A stretch of DNA of 64,000 nt from Helicoverpa zea. Taxonomy: Eukaryota; Arthropoda; Insecta; Lepidoptera; Noctuidae. A model generated the notes under the pieces. That model did no database searches, was not told where the DNA came from, and worked only from the letters and a program-made list of their open reading frames with translations. How positions within the stretch are numbered: position 1 is the stretch's first letter; every line of letters starts with the position of its first letter. Of the stretch, positions 36,601 through 51,600 are shown piece by piece. The position numbers and the translations under genes are program-made. Location of the stretch: assembly GCF_022581195.2 (NCBI RefSeq), contig NC_061476.1, positions 7,114,098 to 7,178,097 on the forward strand. Reading direction: 5' to 3'.

Positions 36601-39600
36601 TAGCTTCCCAATGTTAAAAGATTTTTTTTCACATCGGTTCATTAGTTTTGGAGGCTCTATGGTACAAACAAACAAACATGAAAATATATTTTGCTCTTCA
36701 TTGTATTAGCGTAGATTCCTCGCATTAAGTAATCATATACCGCACTGCTACAATATTGATCTTTTGAATCAGTTCCCATAATTTCTTCGACATAGATAGT
36801 AACGGCCTTGTGACTACTGTATTATTCAGTAAAATCGATGCACCATCACTCTATAGATATATTATAGACTAGTATAGGTTCATCACATTAAATAATCATT
36901 AACCATAAAGACACCATATTGATCTTTTGAAATATTTCCCATAATTTCTTCGACGTAGACAGTAATAAATAGCCTTGTGGCTACTGTATTATTCAGTGAA
37001 ATCGATGCACCATCACCCTATATATTATAGACTAGTATAGGTTCCTCACATAAAATAATCATAAACCATAGAAGCTATATTGATCTTTTGAAATATTTCC
37101 CATAATTTCTTCGACGTAGATGAAGAAATTGCCTTGTAACTACTGTATTATTCAGTAAGTTTTACTGCCTCGTTGGTCTAGCTGTCGCAAGTGCGGCTGC
37201 TGAGCACGAGGTCTCGGGTTCGATTCCCGAGTCGGGCCAAAATCGCTTTGTGGGTTTTAGAAGACTTTCACAAAGCAGCCCGGAGCCTGGAAGCTGGTGA
37301 TTGATACACCCGTGCATCGGAGAGCACGTAAATGTCGGTCCTGCGCCTGATCTCTCTCCGGTCGTGTCGGATTACCGTCCCATCGGGCTATGAGAGTTAA
37401 GGAATAGTGAGTGCACCTGTGTCTGCGCAAATGCTCGTGCACTATAATATGTCCTGCGTAGTTGGCTAATCTCCTTACATGAGAACAGCCGCCGTAGCCG
37501 ATAATCGGCTAGGAGGACATCATCATCATCATTCAGTAAAATCGATGCACCGTATGTCTAATCACACACTACAAGTTTGTGTTTGTGTGTATGTTTGTTC
37601 ATTTTTCACGCAAACGGCTGTTTTGATGAAACTTGGCAAATATATGTGGCTTACATACTTACATGTTATTTAGGGTATTTTATCCTTATGGAGGAAGTTA
37701 GTATTCATATATCACAAACGTGTTATTATAAAAGCGAAATGTTTGTGAGTATGTGTTTGTTACTTCTTCAAGCTCTAACGGTTGAATGGATTTTGATGAA
37801 ACTTGGTAATAATTTAAGCCACATTAGAATGACATATAGGGTATCGTACCTTTTTACAAAGTATCGCGTTGTAACTCTCGATTATCTATACATATGGTGT
37901 TTTTTCTCCGGGTGCGAGATGTACTGGTCTTAGAAAGCGGGTGAAATCGCTGGTGGAAGCTAGTATAAACCACACGCCATATTGATCTTTTAAATCAGTA
38001 ATGTCTTCGGCGTAGATAGTAACGGCCTTGTGGCTACTGTATTATTCAATAAAATCGATGCACCGTCTGTCTGTTCACACACTACAATGCCATACATAAT
38101 ATATGTAGTTATTGCATACATATAAAAAGTACTCTATGTGTGTTATAAAAGCGAAAGTTTGTATGTTTGTTTGTTACTTTACGCGCAAACGGCTGAACAG
38201 AGTTTGATGGAACTTGCTAAAACTGTGGCTTATATACCAGAATAACATAGGGTATCGTACCTTTATACATAGTATCGCGTTTCTCGATTATTTATACATA
38301 TGGTCTTTTTTAATCGTGTGAGGGAAGTAGTGGTCTTAGAAAGCGGGTGAAATAGCTGGTGGAAGCTAGTATAAACCACACGCCATATTGATCTTTTAAA
38401 TCAGTAATGTCTTCGGCGTAGATAGTAACGGCCTTGTGGCTACTGTATTATTCAATAAAATCGATGCACCGTCTGTCTGTTCACACACTGCAATACAATG
38501 CTTATATATTTATTGAAGTGGAGTTTAACAGTCATTCGTGTCTTGTCTGTCATTGATAACGGTCTCGTCTTTTGTTATAGTAAGTTTATTTATTTAATTA
38601 AAGTTACTTTAAAAGTAGCTGTCCCCCCCCGGTTCCACCCGCATAATGTTATTCTGAGGGAACTCCTTCCTGCATCTCGTTAAAAGTAGTCTTTATTTTT
38701 ATTACACACTAATAATAATCGAAAGGACAGTTTGTGTGCTACTTCTTGGCAAATGGCAATTATGTGACTTGCAAATCAGAAAAAGAGATAGGGGACTTTC
38801 AGTAATGTGATTTTGCGCAAAGTAATATAGGGTACTTTTCACCCGGGTGCGGGCAGTAGTTCTCTCAAAAAGTGGGTGAAACCGGTAGTGGAAGCTAGTA
38901 TTATCATAATATCTTCGGCTTAGATAGTACCGGCCTTGTGGCTACTGTATTATTCAGTAAAATCGATGCACCGACCGTCTGTCTGAATAAGTGAATAGCA
39001 GTCATTCGTGCTTTGTCTGCCATCGATAACGGTCTCATCTTTTTGCAATAGTAAGTTTTAAAAAAGTTATAACAAAATAGTATCTTAGATTTCGATTTTA
39101 GATTTAACCTGGTTCAATTTTGTGTAAAATAACTAGCTTCTGCCAGCATATCTAACACAGAGATTTTATTTGTATAGTTATTATAAATCAGTCTACTAAT
39201 TGATAACATTAGCGCGTTGAGGTAAGCAAATTCTCCAGCTTTATAATATTTGAGGTAGTATATTGAAATATGTTTATATTATTAACTCGTGTAATTTTAC
39301 ATGTCAGAACCAAAATTCTGAAACGGGAAACCATCCCTAAATTGTCCCTAAATGTTCACATATTTTACTTTTATATTATGATCCACCGCGATAACCAGTG
39401 TTTACATGGATCAACCGCCTATCCGACCTCAACTTCACTTTTCATTTTAACACTGTTAATTAAGACCAATTTTTTTATCCAACAGACGTACAAAACTACA
39501 GATACTTCCGTCACAAGAAACAGTCGCTAATATGGGACGGTGCGCGGGCGCAGTGGTCGCGACTGGCCGGCATCGAGGCCGGAGCCACCTGTGCCCAACT

Positions 39601-42600
39601 ACAGGCCATGGGCGCTACCCCGCCTTCCAGCGAGCGACGGGTCAGGATGTAAGTGTTTTAGTACTTACAGTTGCAGAGGTACAAAACTACAGATACTTCC
39701 GTCATAAGAAGCAGTCGTTGATATGGTGGAGGGAGGGAGGGGGCACCTGTTCCCAACTACAGGCAATGGACGCTACCCCGCCTTCCAGCGAGCGACGGGT
39801 CAGGATGTAAGTGTTTTAGTATTTGGCTAGCGGTTTCCCAACAGCCGTACAAAACTATAGATACTTCCGTCACAAGAAGCAGTCGTTGATCCACTCCGCC
39901 GTCCAGTGAGCGACGGGTCAGGATGTAAGTGTTTTAGTATCTGGCTAGACTTTCCCTAAAAATGTAGTCGATTTAACCAGTCCAGTACCAGTTGTTCCAT
40001 GTACCAGTTAGACTGGTCTACACAACTGCCTATTTGATCTCGAATTCAAGGCAAAGGTAGAGCCGTACGGCCTACCGTACCGTACGGTTTACCTACTGGC
40101 TACCTACGTTTGTCTGTGCTCTGAAGTTAGATGCGAGCGGCCATCAACTTTGGCTAGAATTGTGCCTCACTACACAGCACGTCATCTATATAACTGATGA
40201 ATAGCAGAGGGCCCAAAATACTCCCCTGTGGTACACCTTGTTTGTTTTCTCTGTATTCCGATGTGTACCTTATTTCTTTTATCGTTTTGATGCTTACTCG
40301 AGTTATTAATGTGGACTGGTTTCTATTGGTAAAATACGAAGTTATCAGCTCTAATGAAGTTCCCCATATTTATCCCATACCTGTACCTATACTTTTGTGA
40401 TACATGTAGTCAAATGCTTACGTCAAAAGAAAACTAGTAGAAACTAAAGTCAACGAAAACTTTGCCACTCTTCTTAGGTGATAAAATCTGCAACTTACTC
40501 GACAAAGAGAAGATTATTTTCATAATCAAACTGATTAATATTTAAACGACAGCCAGGCCACGTAAGCTATATCGATTTCTTCAAGGTCGAAAAAGGGTGC
40601 ATAAGTAAAGACTGCCAAGTGTATACTTTCTCAGAAGCTCGTGCATAAATAATGTTACCTTGCAATATAATGATAGGCTACTGTAGTACTTGGAAATTCT
40701 AATAGAGGACACCCATATGTATGGTTTCCCATAACTCCTACTATTAAAGAATAATTTAGTAAGTGATTTACTTTGATTTTGCTTATTTTCTTTTTATAAT
40801 GTGGCTTGAATAGTTTGTTTCATTTATTAATTGAAATTGTACTCAGCTACATCCGGTTAGACTGGAAGCGGACCCCAGCAAAGTCAAATCATTCATTTCA
40901 TTTAGGCTTTTACAAGCACTTATGAACGTCAACAATTATAAAAAAGTTTGATTCTAGTCAGGAACAGGAGATGATGATTATCTAACTTAATAATTTATTC
41001 ATTTTATGTATTGGTAATAAGTTAAATAGTTTGTTAAGTATTATATGTATTCTATGCTTGACGAATAATGACGATTTGTTACTTATAGTATAATCATAAT
41101 GAATTTAATAATTGCCTCACCGAGATCTTGCGATGATTTATTGCAAATTGCACATTGCTACCACTTTATAATTAGCAATGTAATACACTTATACAGGTGT
41201 GGTAATTTAAACATGTTTTTATAAAAAATTACCACACCTGTACAAAGAAAAGAGCAATTCCAGACATATATACATTGTTTCTATATTATTAAATATAACA
41301 AATGGAATACTAATAAAAGAATCGAATATTGAGTATAGCCTATAGAAATCTTGTTGAGTTAGGCTCAAGTTCATGGACAACATACGTCAGTTTTTTTTTT
41401 AAACAACGGTTGCTATGAAATTTCATTTGAACTTAAAAGTAAACAGGTAAGGAGGTAAGTTATGCTGTCGGTGAAGGAATAATCCGAATAACCATACATT
41501 TTGATCGGTTTAAACTTGGATTAACTTAACTCCGCGTCCATTAGACGTCACTGTACTCGATGGAGTACAGTCATATTCCTAAGTGTAAATAACAGATCTC
41601 GTCAAGTTATAATGTAGTTAACCTTGTTATTTTACTTGATTATAGCACGCTTTTATGACGTGAAAAATATTATGTGCGTAGCGTGTTTTTTTTTTTCACA
41701 AAAAAATCCATTTATTTCCCAAGTTTTCTTGTATTTTGTGTTTTTCTGTCCCTCATTTTATATGAAAACAAAGATAATTCCAAAATAATATAAGTACTTT
41801 TTGTTGGACCTCTAATGGGTTAACAAAAGGGATAACAGCCTGACCCTACACCTATTTATATTTTACCCATCTAAACTATATTTTATCGTTCCAGGTTAAA
41901 CATCTACGGCCTAAACGAGATAAAAGTGCCGGTCCAATCAGTGATGACGCTGATTATTCTGGAAGTTTTCAACCCTTTCTACGTGTTCCAACTGTTCACG
42001 ATAGCTGTTTGGCTGGCCGAACCGTATTACTATTACTGCATAGCCGTGGTTCTGATGTCGACTTTTGGTGTGGCCACTTCTGTTATACAGACTAAGAAGG
42101 TCAGTGTTTTTAGGTACCTATGTTTTGTATTGGGAAAGCGGCTGAGTTATACTTGTGTGTGTCATGCACGTTTTCTTTGTATGCGTAAGCTCGGGAACGC
42201 TCAGTAGTGGCCGAGTCCTCGAGACATACTCGTACATGCTTCACCTGCATTCGGTAGACAAAACAGCTGTACTAACTTCTTAATTTCTTAAACCAAAATA
42301 AAAAATAGTGAATATAAAAAAAAAAAAAAAAAAAATCTTTACATAGCTTATAAAATTTGTGGCGAAACAAACACAGGTGTAAACTTGAGACACTAACTTG
42401 ACTTATGTGGAAGTCAGTTTTATTTTTAAATTTGATAAAGACATAATATAGTATTAATATTGAATTGTTTTATGTGTTTTTTTTTTGCTGGGGTGTTTGT
42501 TCTGCTACTTCTTCCCAGCATAAACACATAAGGAGTGGTGAAGGGCTGGCGTTTTGGGGACTTTCTTTGGTTTTTAACGTTCCAAAAGTACCTAATTGGA

Positions 42601-45600
42601 CCACCTCTTCACACCCAGAACCAAACAAATCTCCGCGCGACAGTAGAAGCCCACGACACAGTAGAGCTATGGGACGGCAAACGGGTGGACAGCCGCTGTG
42701 TGTCCCCCGGGGACATCACAGTGCTGCCCCCTAGGCGGTGTGTGCTGCACTTCGATGCTGCCCCCGTCCACCCGTACACTCATACTTTACAATCACTGCC
42801 CTAATGACTTTTAAACACTTCTTCACACCCAGAACGACGCAATGGTCACCATGACTGGCTGCTGAACCTAAGTTCTCGCGTATGATTCTTGGTCCGGTCG
42901 ACATTTGTGTGATGAGCATGCTTGTTAGGCGTAATCTGGTTATAATATGTATCTCTAGTTTATCAGTTATGTTAGGACCGATAACACGAGTTATTTAAGT
43001 ATGTGTGTGAAAATTGGTCCCGATATTTATTATTATTATTTACTATAGAATCAAACAAATCTCCGCGCGACAGTAGAAGCCCACGACACAGTAGAGCTAT
43101 GGGACGGCAGACGCGTGGACAGCCGCTGTGTGTCCCCCGGGGACATCATAGTGCTGCCCCCTAGGGGGTGTGTGCTGCACTTCGATGCTGCACTACTGTC
43201 GGGGGCTGCGGTGTTGAATGAGAGCATGCTTACTGGTAAGTAGGAATTACAAACTCGCCCATAAATGATCATTTAATAATAGCTTTATCAACGGCCGATT
43301 ATCAGCCGCGACGGCTGCAGATCAGCCAGCTGCGTAAGACACATTATAGTGCACAAGCATATTCACTCCCTATTTTATAGCTCTCGTTGTCCTTAGTACA
43401 ATTTAGTGAGAGGTAATAGTGCTATTTTTAATTGATACCATGACTAAATCATCCTACTACTTATAAATCCGATAGTTTGTAAGAATGTATGTATGCTTGA
43501 GAATATGTTTCTTTGAAAGGGTATTTGGAAAAACTTGACTCACAGTAATATCTTTTATAGCAGAATATAATATGGGCTAATTTCTATCCAAATGCTAGAA
43601 ATAGTTACCTCAAGGCGTAGTGTAAAATGTGATCTAGTCAGGGTCGAAGGGAGGCAGTGGATGCGGGTTGTAGAAAACCGCGCAAACTGGCATTTGTCCA
43701 GTGTTCGACGTAGTAACATTATTTAATAAACCAGTTGTTTATTAAATAAATCTTATTTCACAGGTGAATCAGTGCCAGTAACAAAGACTGCGTTACTCCG
43801 AGTTGATCGTCCGTTTGACCTGAAGGAGCATGCTTCCTCGGTACTGTTTTGCGGCACTCGAGTAATTCAGACGCGGTACTACAACAATGAGCCTGTCAAG
43901 TAAGTACTGTCTATTTATTTAATACTTCTGCACATTTTGTACACTGGCGGATTGGCGGACTTAGGCATTTTCTCCCAGTCTAGCTTTGGGTGGCGGAGAA
44001 ATAGCAGTTGTAGGTGCAAAGATATTATGATATTTAGTGTACAAAAAATATGCAGGTACAATTTATGGATAATAATAAAGAAATATTAAATTTGCCAGGA
44101 GAGACAAAGAAATAAGTTAACAAGAAATATATGTATAGGAAAATATATTTTCCTATTTTCAGTGGGCCCTTCCCACTGTGGGTCTCCTGATTTGTCTCCT
44201 CTTTTTTGGAATCGGGTCAAAAAGATATCACGTAGCTTTTGCAAAAAAAGACTTGAGGTCGTGAACTTGCGCTTTTTTTAGAGTCGGATTTTTATCTAAA
44301 GATCTATTTATTGCCCAGGGCTCTAGTGCTCCGCACTGGGTACAGCACGAGCAAGGGACAGCTGGTTCGCAGCATCTTATACCCGGTGCCAGCCGACTTC
44401 AAGTTCGACCGTGACTCCTACAAGTTCATCATCATACTGGCTTGCATCGCTGTACTGGGGCTAGCTTATACTGTCGCTCTTAAGGTAAGTAGGATATGTT
44501 AAACTTATTTGTATTATAAACTGGGGAAACTACAGCGTCTCGAGAAAACTTATTCCCGTAAAAATGACCTACTGGTTCTTATATACCACCCTGCCCATTT
44601 GCAGCCAAATCAATTTAGTTGTTCTTGAGTTATTATAAGAAGTGACTTCACCCGTGTCTAGAGGGAACTACTTCGCTTAAAAAAAATCTACTGGTTCGAA
44701 GCTACCCCCTTACCAATTTTCAGCCAAACTGGTTGAGCCGTTTTTGACTCAGTCTGTGTAGTGTAACTAAGATGACTTTATTTTATAAGATGTGAAAGTT
44801 AGTCAGTATGTTTCTTATGCTGTTAAATCGATTAAAATGAAATTGGGCACAGGTTGGAACCTCATTTTTAACCTCTATATGACAAGAAAATAAATGTGGA
44901 AACGACTTTGTCCATATTTCCCTTTATTTGTGAAATGTTTATGTTTATGAAATAAGTTATAGGGGGCCGAATGTTTAGTGCAGTTGACAGCTGTCAGTTT
45001 ATACCGACTGGCAACTGTCAACTACATCAAAAACGGCGAGACTCATATCTTTGGGATACATTGAGAACGAATTTTAATAAATTATTTTTCTTTCCCCAGG
45101 CCTACCGTTCACTGCGACCAGGCGACATAGCAATAAAAGCCTTAGACATAATCACGATAGTAATACCGCCCGCTCTGCCGGCCGCTATGACAGTGGGTCG
45201 GCTGTACGCCGTCGCTCGGCTGAAGCGAGGCCGCATCGCTTGTCTCAACACTAGAGCTGTTAATGTTAGCGGCTCCATAGACTGTGTGTGCTTTGATAAG
45301 GTAAGATACGCTTAATGTAGGTCATCATCCTCCTGCCCTTATCCTGTAGGTATTTCAGAAAAAATCCGTCATTATTTTCTCTGGGCACCTTTGACGTCGG
45401 CATCAGCATTTTCAGGGCCTTTGACGTGCCGACACATTTGTCACATCATTAGCGCCAAAAAGATACTTCAAAATTCATTATTTTCATTTATTTATTGGCT
45501 ATACATATTTAATCAATTTTTACATGCCAATAAACTAGATAATAGTAAATATTTCAAAACTTTTGTGGACGTTAAACAGAAAGAAAGAAGAAATAAAAAA

Positions 45601-48600
45601 AACATTTATTTTACACACATTTGATTGCCTAACTTTTATCATGCTTTCCCAAGGGGTTATCTTACATAAAAGCCTTTTTATAAATCATTAATTCCCTACT
45701 TTTTATTTCCAGACGGGAACTCTAACAGAAGACGGTCTAGACATGTGGGGTATAGTCGCAGTGAGCGGAGCCACGAGCCCCCCTCGTCTCGGCAGACCCC
45801 AGCGAGACCCCCGACAGCTCAACGAGTTGCACCCCCTTAAAATGGGAATGGCGACCTGTCATAGTCTCACGTTGTTGGACGGCGAGCTGGCTGGAGATCC
45901 TCTGGATTTGAAGGTAGGTACAACAAATATAGATAATATATAAAGCCATCAGCTTTCTAGATCCCAAGTTTGACTCCCTATAATATAACGAGTCGGACTT
46001 TCAAGATGGTGAAGGAGAATGGACATAACTTTCCGCCAGCGGTTTCACACGAATATCCGGATAAAGGAAAGGAAGGAAACAAATCTTCTCTAATAGTCCA
46101 TCTAAAACTGAAAGAAATTTTCAAATCGGCCCAGCAGATCCAGAGATAAGCATGTTCATACAAACAAAGTTCTTAGTTCTCATCTCCTTCTCTATATTTA
46201 TAAATATCATTATACCTTGGGACTATGGTCAGACATTTGAGTATTTATTACCATTTGAGTAGTTTCTATAATGTGACTAAAACGTTAAATATTTTTTCTA
46301 GATGTTCGAGTCAACAGGCTGGGTGTTAGAGGAACCGGATATTCCTGAATCTTCTAACTACGAGATACTGACTCCTACCATCGTCAAGCCGAGGAAAACT
46401 GCTAATATTGACGTCGATGATATTCATGTAAGTTTAATATATCCCTGCTGGGGCTGCGGAATTGTTCGAAAGAGTTACCGTGACCCTGGTACATGAAAAG
46501 CTTAAGAAGGAACATGGTGGGTGTTAGTCAGTAAGAGTCTGACTCTTACGCTGCACCCATACCTACTGACTATATAGCAAAAGTTGAATATACATGTATG
46601 TATACCATTAGAGATTTGCCCCGGCTCTACTGACTTCAAGACACAGTGTTTCATGAGACCAATTTTTCGGACATGGTCTTTTTATTTGAAAAAAACTCAT
46701 AGATATAGTAATTTAAAAGGTGCGAATAGAATACTCAAGTTACTGCGAACTAACTTCCTGTACTACATTTGAGTAGGCGCTTATCTAGATGTCAAACAAT
46801 CGTGATAGGACTTTTTACACAAATAAGACATATAAAAAAATAAATGGGTCTATTTTAAAACAAATAATATGGTGTATTTGTTTAATATAATGTTTCAATT
46901 TATAACGTAACGGTTATTTGTTACATTCAGGGCTGATTTTTCAATCGCCAGATAACTGTTATCTGAGGAATAGGTTTGACGTTTTGACAGCTTATGTATA
47001 GAAAATATGTCAAACCGCCATATTTATTCCTCAGATAGAAGTTAAATCATGATTGAAAAATCAGCCCTTAAATTGGTAGCCGAATTGAATTTTTAAACTA
47101 AGTTTATCAACATTGTTTGCTTTTAGTTAAGTGCGTACTCAAGTGGACTATAGTATTATTATATACCTAGCCCTTAAAAATACTTGATTACCTATCCCCA
47201 GCTACCTCTAGAAGTGGGTATAGTGCAACAGCATCAGTTCGTATCATCTTTACAACGATCGTCAGTAGTGACAAGAGTTTTGGGAGAAGATGTCTTGAGA
47301 GTTTACACTAAAGGAGCCCCTGAGATGCTGAGGAAGTTGTGTTTACCTGAAACTGGTAAGTTTTATGCTACTTATGCTGTTAGACGAGTTTTTTTATTGT
47401 ACTGTACCTAATGTAGAAAAAAAAAACATCTATTTGGTTTGACAAAATACTATGCTGAAAGTCGGTTCAGTTAATCGTGAGATAATCGCACACGAACGTG
47501 CACACTTGCAGGTCAAACTAAAATGTACATATGAAACTGGCATGTTTTTATTAACATAATAAAAAAAAAAAAAAAACATAAATATAACAGCATTATTAAC
47601 ACAATGCTTTTTTTACGTTTTTAAATAGTTTTTCAATGCAGCACGTAATAAAATGAAAACAAAAACTTGAATACCTATTTTCTCGATTTCTCGTGAAAAC
47701 TTCCAGTATTCTATATGTACAAAAATATTATTGAAATAAATACATACCTTTTTTCTATGGATCTTTTTATCTTTTATGAAATCTATATTAAAGTCAATAA
47801 TATGTCCTCAGTGCCGGATAACTTGTACGAGGTTCTGAACTCGTACGCGGAGAAGGGGTACCGGGTGATCGCGGTGGCTACCCGCGTCATGGAGACTACC
47901 TTCAAGCAGCTGCAGAAGATGACCAGGGAAGAGGTAAATTAATAAATCTTTATTAGACTTGTTCATGTTAGATTATTGCTGTTTTTAAGCTTGCTTTAAA
48001 AAAAGTCTGTCCAGTTACCATTAGTTAGCTGTACCATTTATTTGTAACGATAGCAGAACCATTTTCAATTTTGAAATCGCCGATTTGATCATTGGGTGGC
48101 AAGTATACAGCTGGTTTTGGTTTGATTTGATCAATGGGTGGCAAGTATACAGCTGGTTTTGGTTTGATTTGATCAATGGGTGGCAAGTATACAGCTGGTT
48201 TTGGTTTGATTTTATCAATGGGTGGCAAGTATACAGCTGGTTTTGGTTTGATTTGATCAATGGGTGGCAAGTATACAGCTGGTTTTGGTTTGATTTGATC
48301 AATGGGTGGCAAGTATACAGCTGGTTTTGGTTTGATTTGATCAATGGGTGGCAAGTATACAGCTGGTTTTGGTTTGATTTGATCAATGGGTGGCAAGTAT
48401 ACAGCTGGTTTTGGTTTGATTTGATCAATGGGTGGCAAGTATACAGCTGGTTTTGGTTTGATTTATCGTTACAGTTATATGGGACAAACGGGTTTTGTTT
48501 AAAAAACAAAATTAAAAAATAGTAATTTGTTTCTTATATTATTTTCCTTTGTGATACCTATTTTGAATATGTAAGGAAATCGTGTTATTTAGATTACACT

Positions 48601-51600
48601 GATCATAACTTAAGAACGGCTGAAAAGATATGGATCAAAATTGGGGTTGAAATAGCTGTCGTAACTTTAAACCAGGAGAGGATAAGATAATATTCTCCCT
48701 ATCCGGGTATGGGAAGAAGTATTTCGACGGAGGGAAGAAGTATTTCGACGGAAGTTAGTAAATAACAAAAAAAAAACAGTTGTATTACACCTAATAAATT
48801 GAATTTTCTTTTGAGCTAAATAAACAAAATTCTTTATGTAATTTCTATTAATTTCTCAGGTGGAGCGCGACCTCGAGTTCCTGGGCCTGGTCATCATGGA
48901 GAACCGGCTGAAGGCAGCCACCACCGGCATCATACGAGAACTCAAAGAGGCCAACATTCACGTCGTTATGATTACCGGTCAGTATTCTTTATAACTGTAT
49001 GCTCATTATCTGCCTGCCCTTTTCCAACTATGTTGTGATCGGCTTTAGTGCAACTGGATGCAATTGTGAACTAGCCCACACTAATATAATAGAGAGGAAA
49101 CAATATTTATAATTTTTTGAAACCTAATGGCTTCGAAAGTAAAAATTCTTTCACTGTACGGAAGTTAGACTGTCTCCGAGTGACAGGATACATTTTATTC
49201 GTGTACGGAAAAAGTTCCCTTATGAAGCGGGTGAAACCTCAGCAAACAGCTAGTATATTTATGACCAATGTCGTGTATAATTTTTGGTTCACCATAATAT
49301 TGGGTTTCACTAGTCTCATATAGCAATACCTGGCATAAATTATAAGCAGCCTTCATCTGGCAGATAGCATTAACTATCAGATATCTAATTGCCACTTTTT
49401 TCATTAAGTATATTATGTTTGTAGGTGACAATGTCCTAACAGCTGTCAGTGTAGCGAAGGAATGTGGTATCCTGATGGGCGAGGAACGCGTGGTCACCCT
49501 AATGGCTGACACCAGCGGGACTGTCCCCGTTATATACTGCGAGAGCACGTTGCATGGGGTAAGTTTGATTTCGCATTATTTTGATTAATGTTTGAATGTT
49601 TATATTGAATTTTGATAAAGCAGCCTTGGAGTTTGGAATTTGATATTGTATTGAAGAATATGTACTGTAAATATATGCCATATGAATATATGTTAAGACT
49701 TAGCTATTCTATAAACTATCAAAGATATATCTATGTATATTAAAACCGCCATCTAGATCTGACTTCTAAGTTAATTTATTTTTTACTTTTTAAATAACGT
49801 TAACATTTAAATATGTTACCAAAATATGTCATTCACAATTATTTTTACCAGTTTTTTCTAATATGTAACCTGTAAAATGACTAACATTTTCTTATTGATG
49901 AAATTATTCAAGCCGCGACTATTTATTCAAAATATCTGCCTACATATGTAGTTTATTCTGTAAATAACAGCAACAACATACAAAACTACATCACCGTGGG
50001 ACAAGTTCGTCTGTCTGTCCCCCCATTTCAGTCATATCGCCGCATAACCGCGACGCTATGAGCGAATCGGGGTGACAGACGTAGTCTCCGAGTCTACAGG
50101 CTTCGGTAAGTTATAGACCGAGAGCCCGTGCTCATCAGAATTGTGTCACTGTGTAAAGGCTGGGCTTTTTTGAGTGAATTTCGTGCTAAAGTGGGTATAA
50201 ATGGTTGAATGTGTACTAAGTTTTATTGATGTTAGTTATGGGAATTATGAAGAAAATAAATTATCCCCAGTAATTTTTTTGATTTATGACTTAAATACCT
50301 AAATACAAAAAAAATACACTTAAAACGTTGGGTGAATTGTTGAGGTGTTGTTATCACTGTATTAACTGTTGTGGTTTAAAATAAATATTTGCTCACATCA
50401 AGATTGTTTATCTTCAGATAAGTGCTTGCTCGAATGGAGTATAGACACATCACTTCTTATGTTAAAGCAATCATTGCTCTCGTACAGGCCAAAAGATGTA
50501 ACTGGATTGTGGACGGCACATAGGTAGTCACTGTGTGTAAAAAACTGATACTCAACTGCATCCATTGGAAGCCGACTCCAAAAAACTTGAGAAAATGCTA
50601 GGAAGATTATTAGTGTGGTAAAAACGAAATGGGTCATATTTTTTCATGATTTTTTTATTAAAGTAAACGTCAGTCAAACTTCATAATAGTCAATCATTGA
50701 TACCCAGTGTAGTATGGATGAACATTAAATATTTCAGGTTTTATGCTATGACATAAGTCTGACGGCCACGGGCTCTGGGTCTATATAGGTATCTAAGTTT
50801 AAGAAATAGTTTAGTACATTATTTAAAGATTGTAAATATGTATTTAATTTAGGTACATGTCTTAATGTAAGCATCAAGATGTTTTTAATGTTTGAAATCA
50901 AAATTAAATTTTATTTTATAAGTGTAGGTAGCAAATTTGAACTTTTTCATTGTTTTTTTTTTAATTAATAAAATTGTCTATTGATAGAATTTCTAGTAAG
51001 TATCAATTATCAGTTATATGTGCATAGTTTGCCATATTTTCGCGGACTCTTAATAGTTTATTTATCATTTTTGTACACTGTAAAAATGACTACTGATAAT
51101 AATTTAAGTACAAGCTCTCAGTTCCTGGATTGCATGCAAGTTTATTTGCCCCTTCTCCGGGCTGGTCATATGTTTGATTTTCAAAGATATGACCGGCTCG
51201 GGGTGGTGGCATCGCCACGACGGAAAATTAACTTTGTGTAAGTATTATTGTAACAGTACACAGCTAGACAATTTAAAAAATGTATGTAGAATAAATTACA
51301 TGTTTGTAAAAGGTTTTTTATGTGTTCTAGTTCTTATTTTTTGTGTATGTAACAGCTGAAATTGTTTTAGACTGCTTTATGATTATTGAACAGTGTTTAA
51401 GAGTATTTAGTTAGTGTAGTTTTGGAAATCACCGACATTGTGTAGTAACTATATATATATTTTTTTTGTAGAAAACAACGTTGATTTTTAATTTATTCTG
51501 AGTTATATTTTTATATTCAAACGTGTGGTACCTTTGTTGCTATTAATGTCTGAGAGAAACAAAAAAAAATCATGTTATTTTTTGCTAAAATAGAAGAATA

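Noticed and set aside
37166..37240. Possible tRNA gene
   Set aside because: The A and B boxes are real but belong to the head of a SINE with a target duplication and (CAT)n tail; a proper cloverleaf was not evident.
40190..40400. Reverse-transcriptase-like fragment (SRGPKILPCGTP)
   Set aside because: A vague resemblance to non-LTR element translations, too short and ambiguous to annotate.
48021..48522. ORFs of 137-162 codons on both strands in intron 14
   Set aside because: Created by the 42-bp minisatellite, whose length is a multiple of three; it lies within an intron of the ATP13A-type gene.
51087..51241. Small ATG-initiated ORF in intron 16
   Set aside because: About 50 codons without a recognisable domain, inside an intron and without splice evidence.
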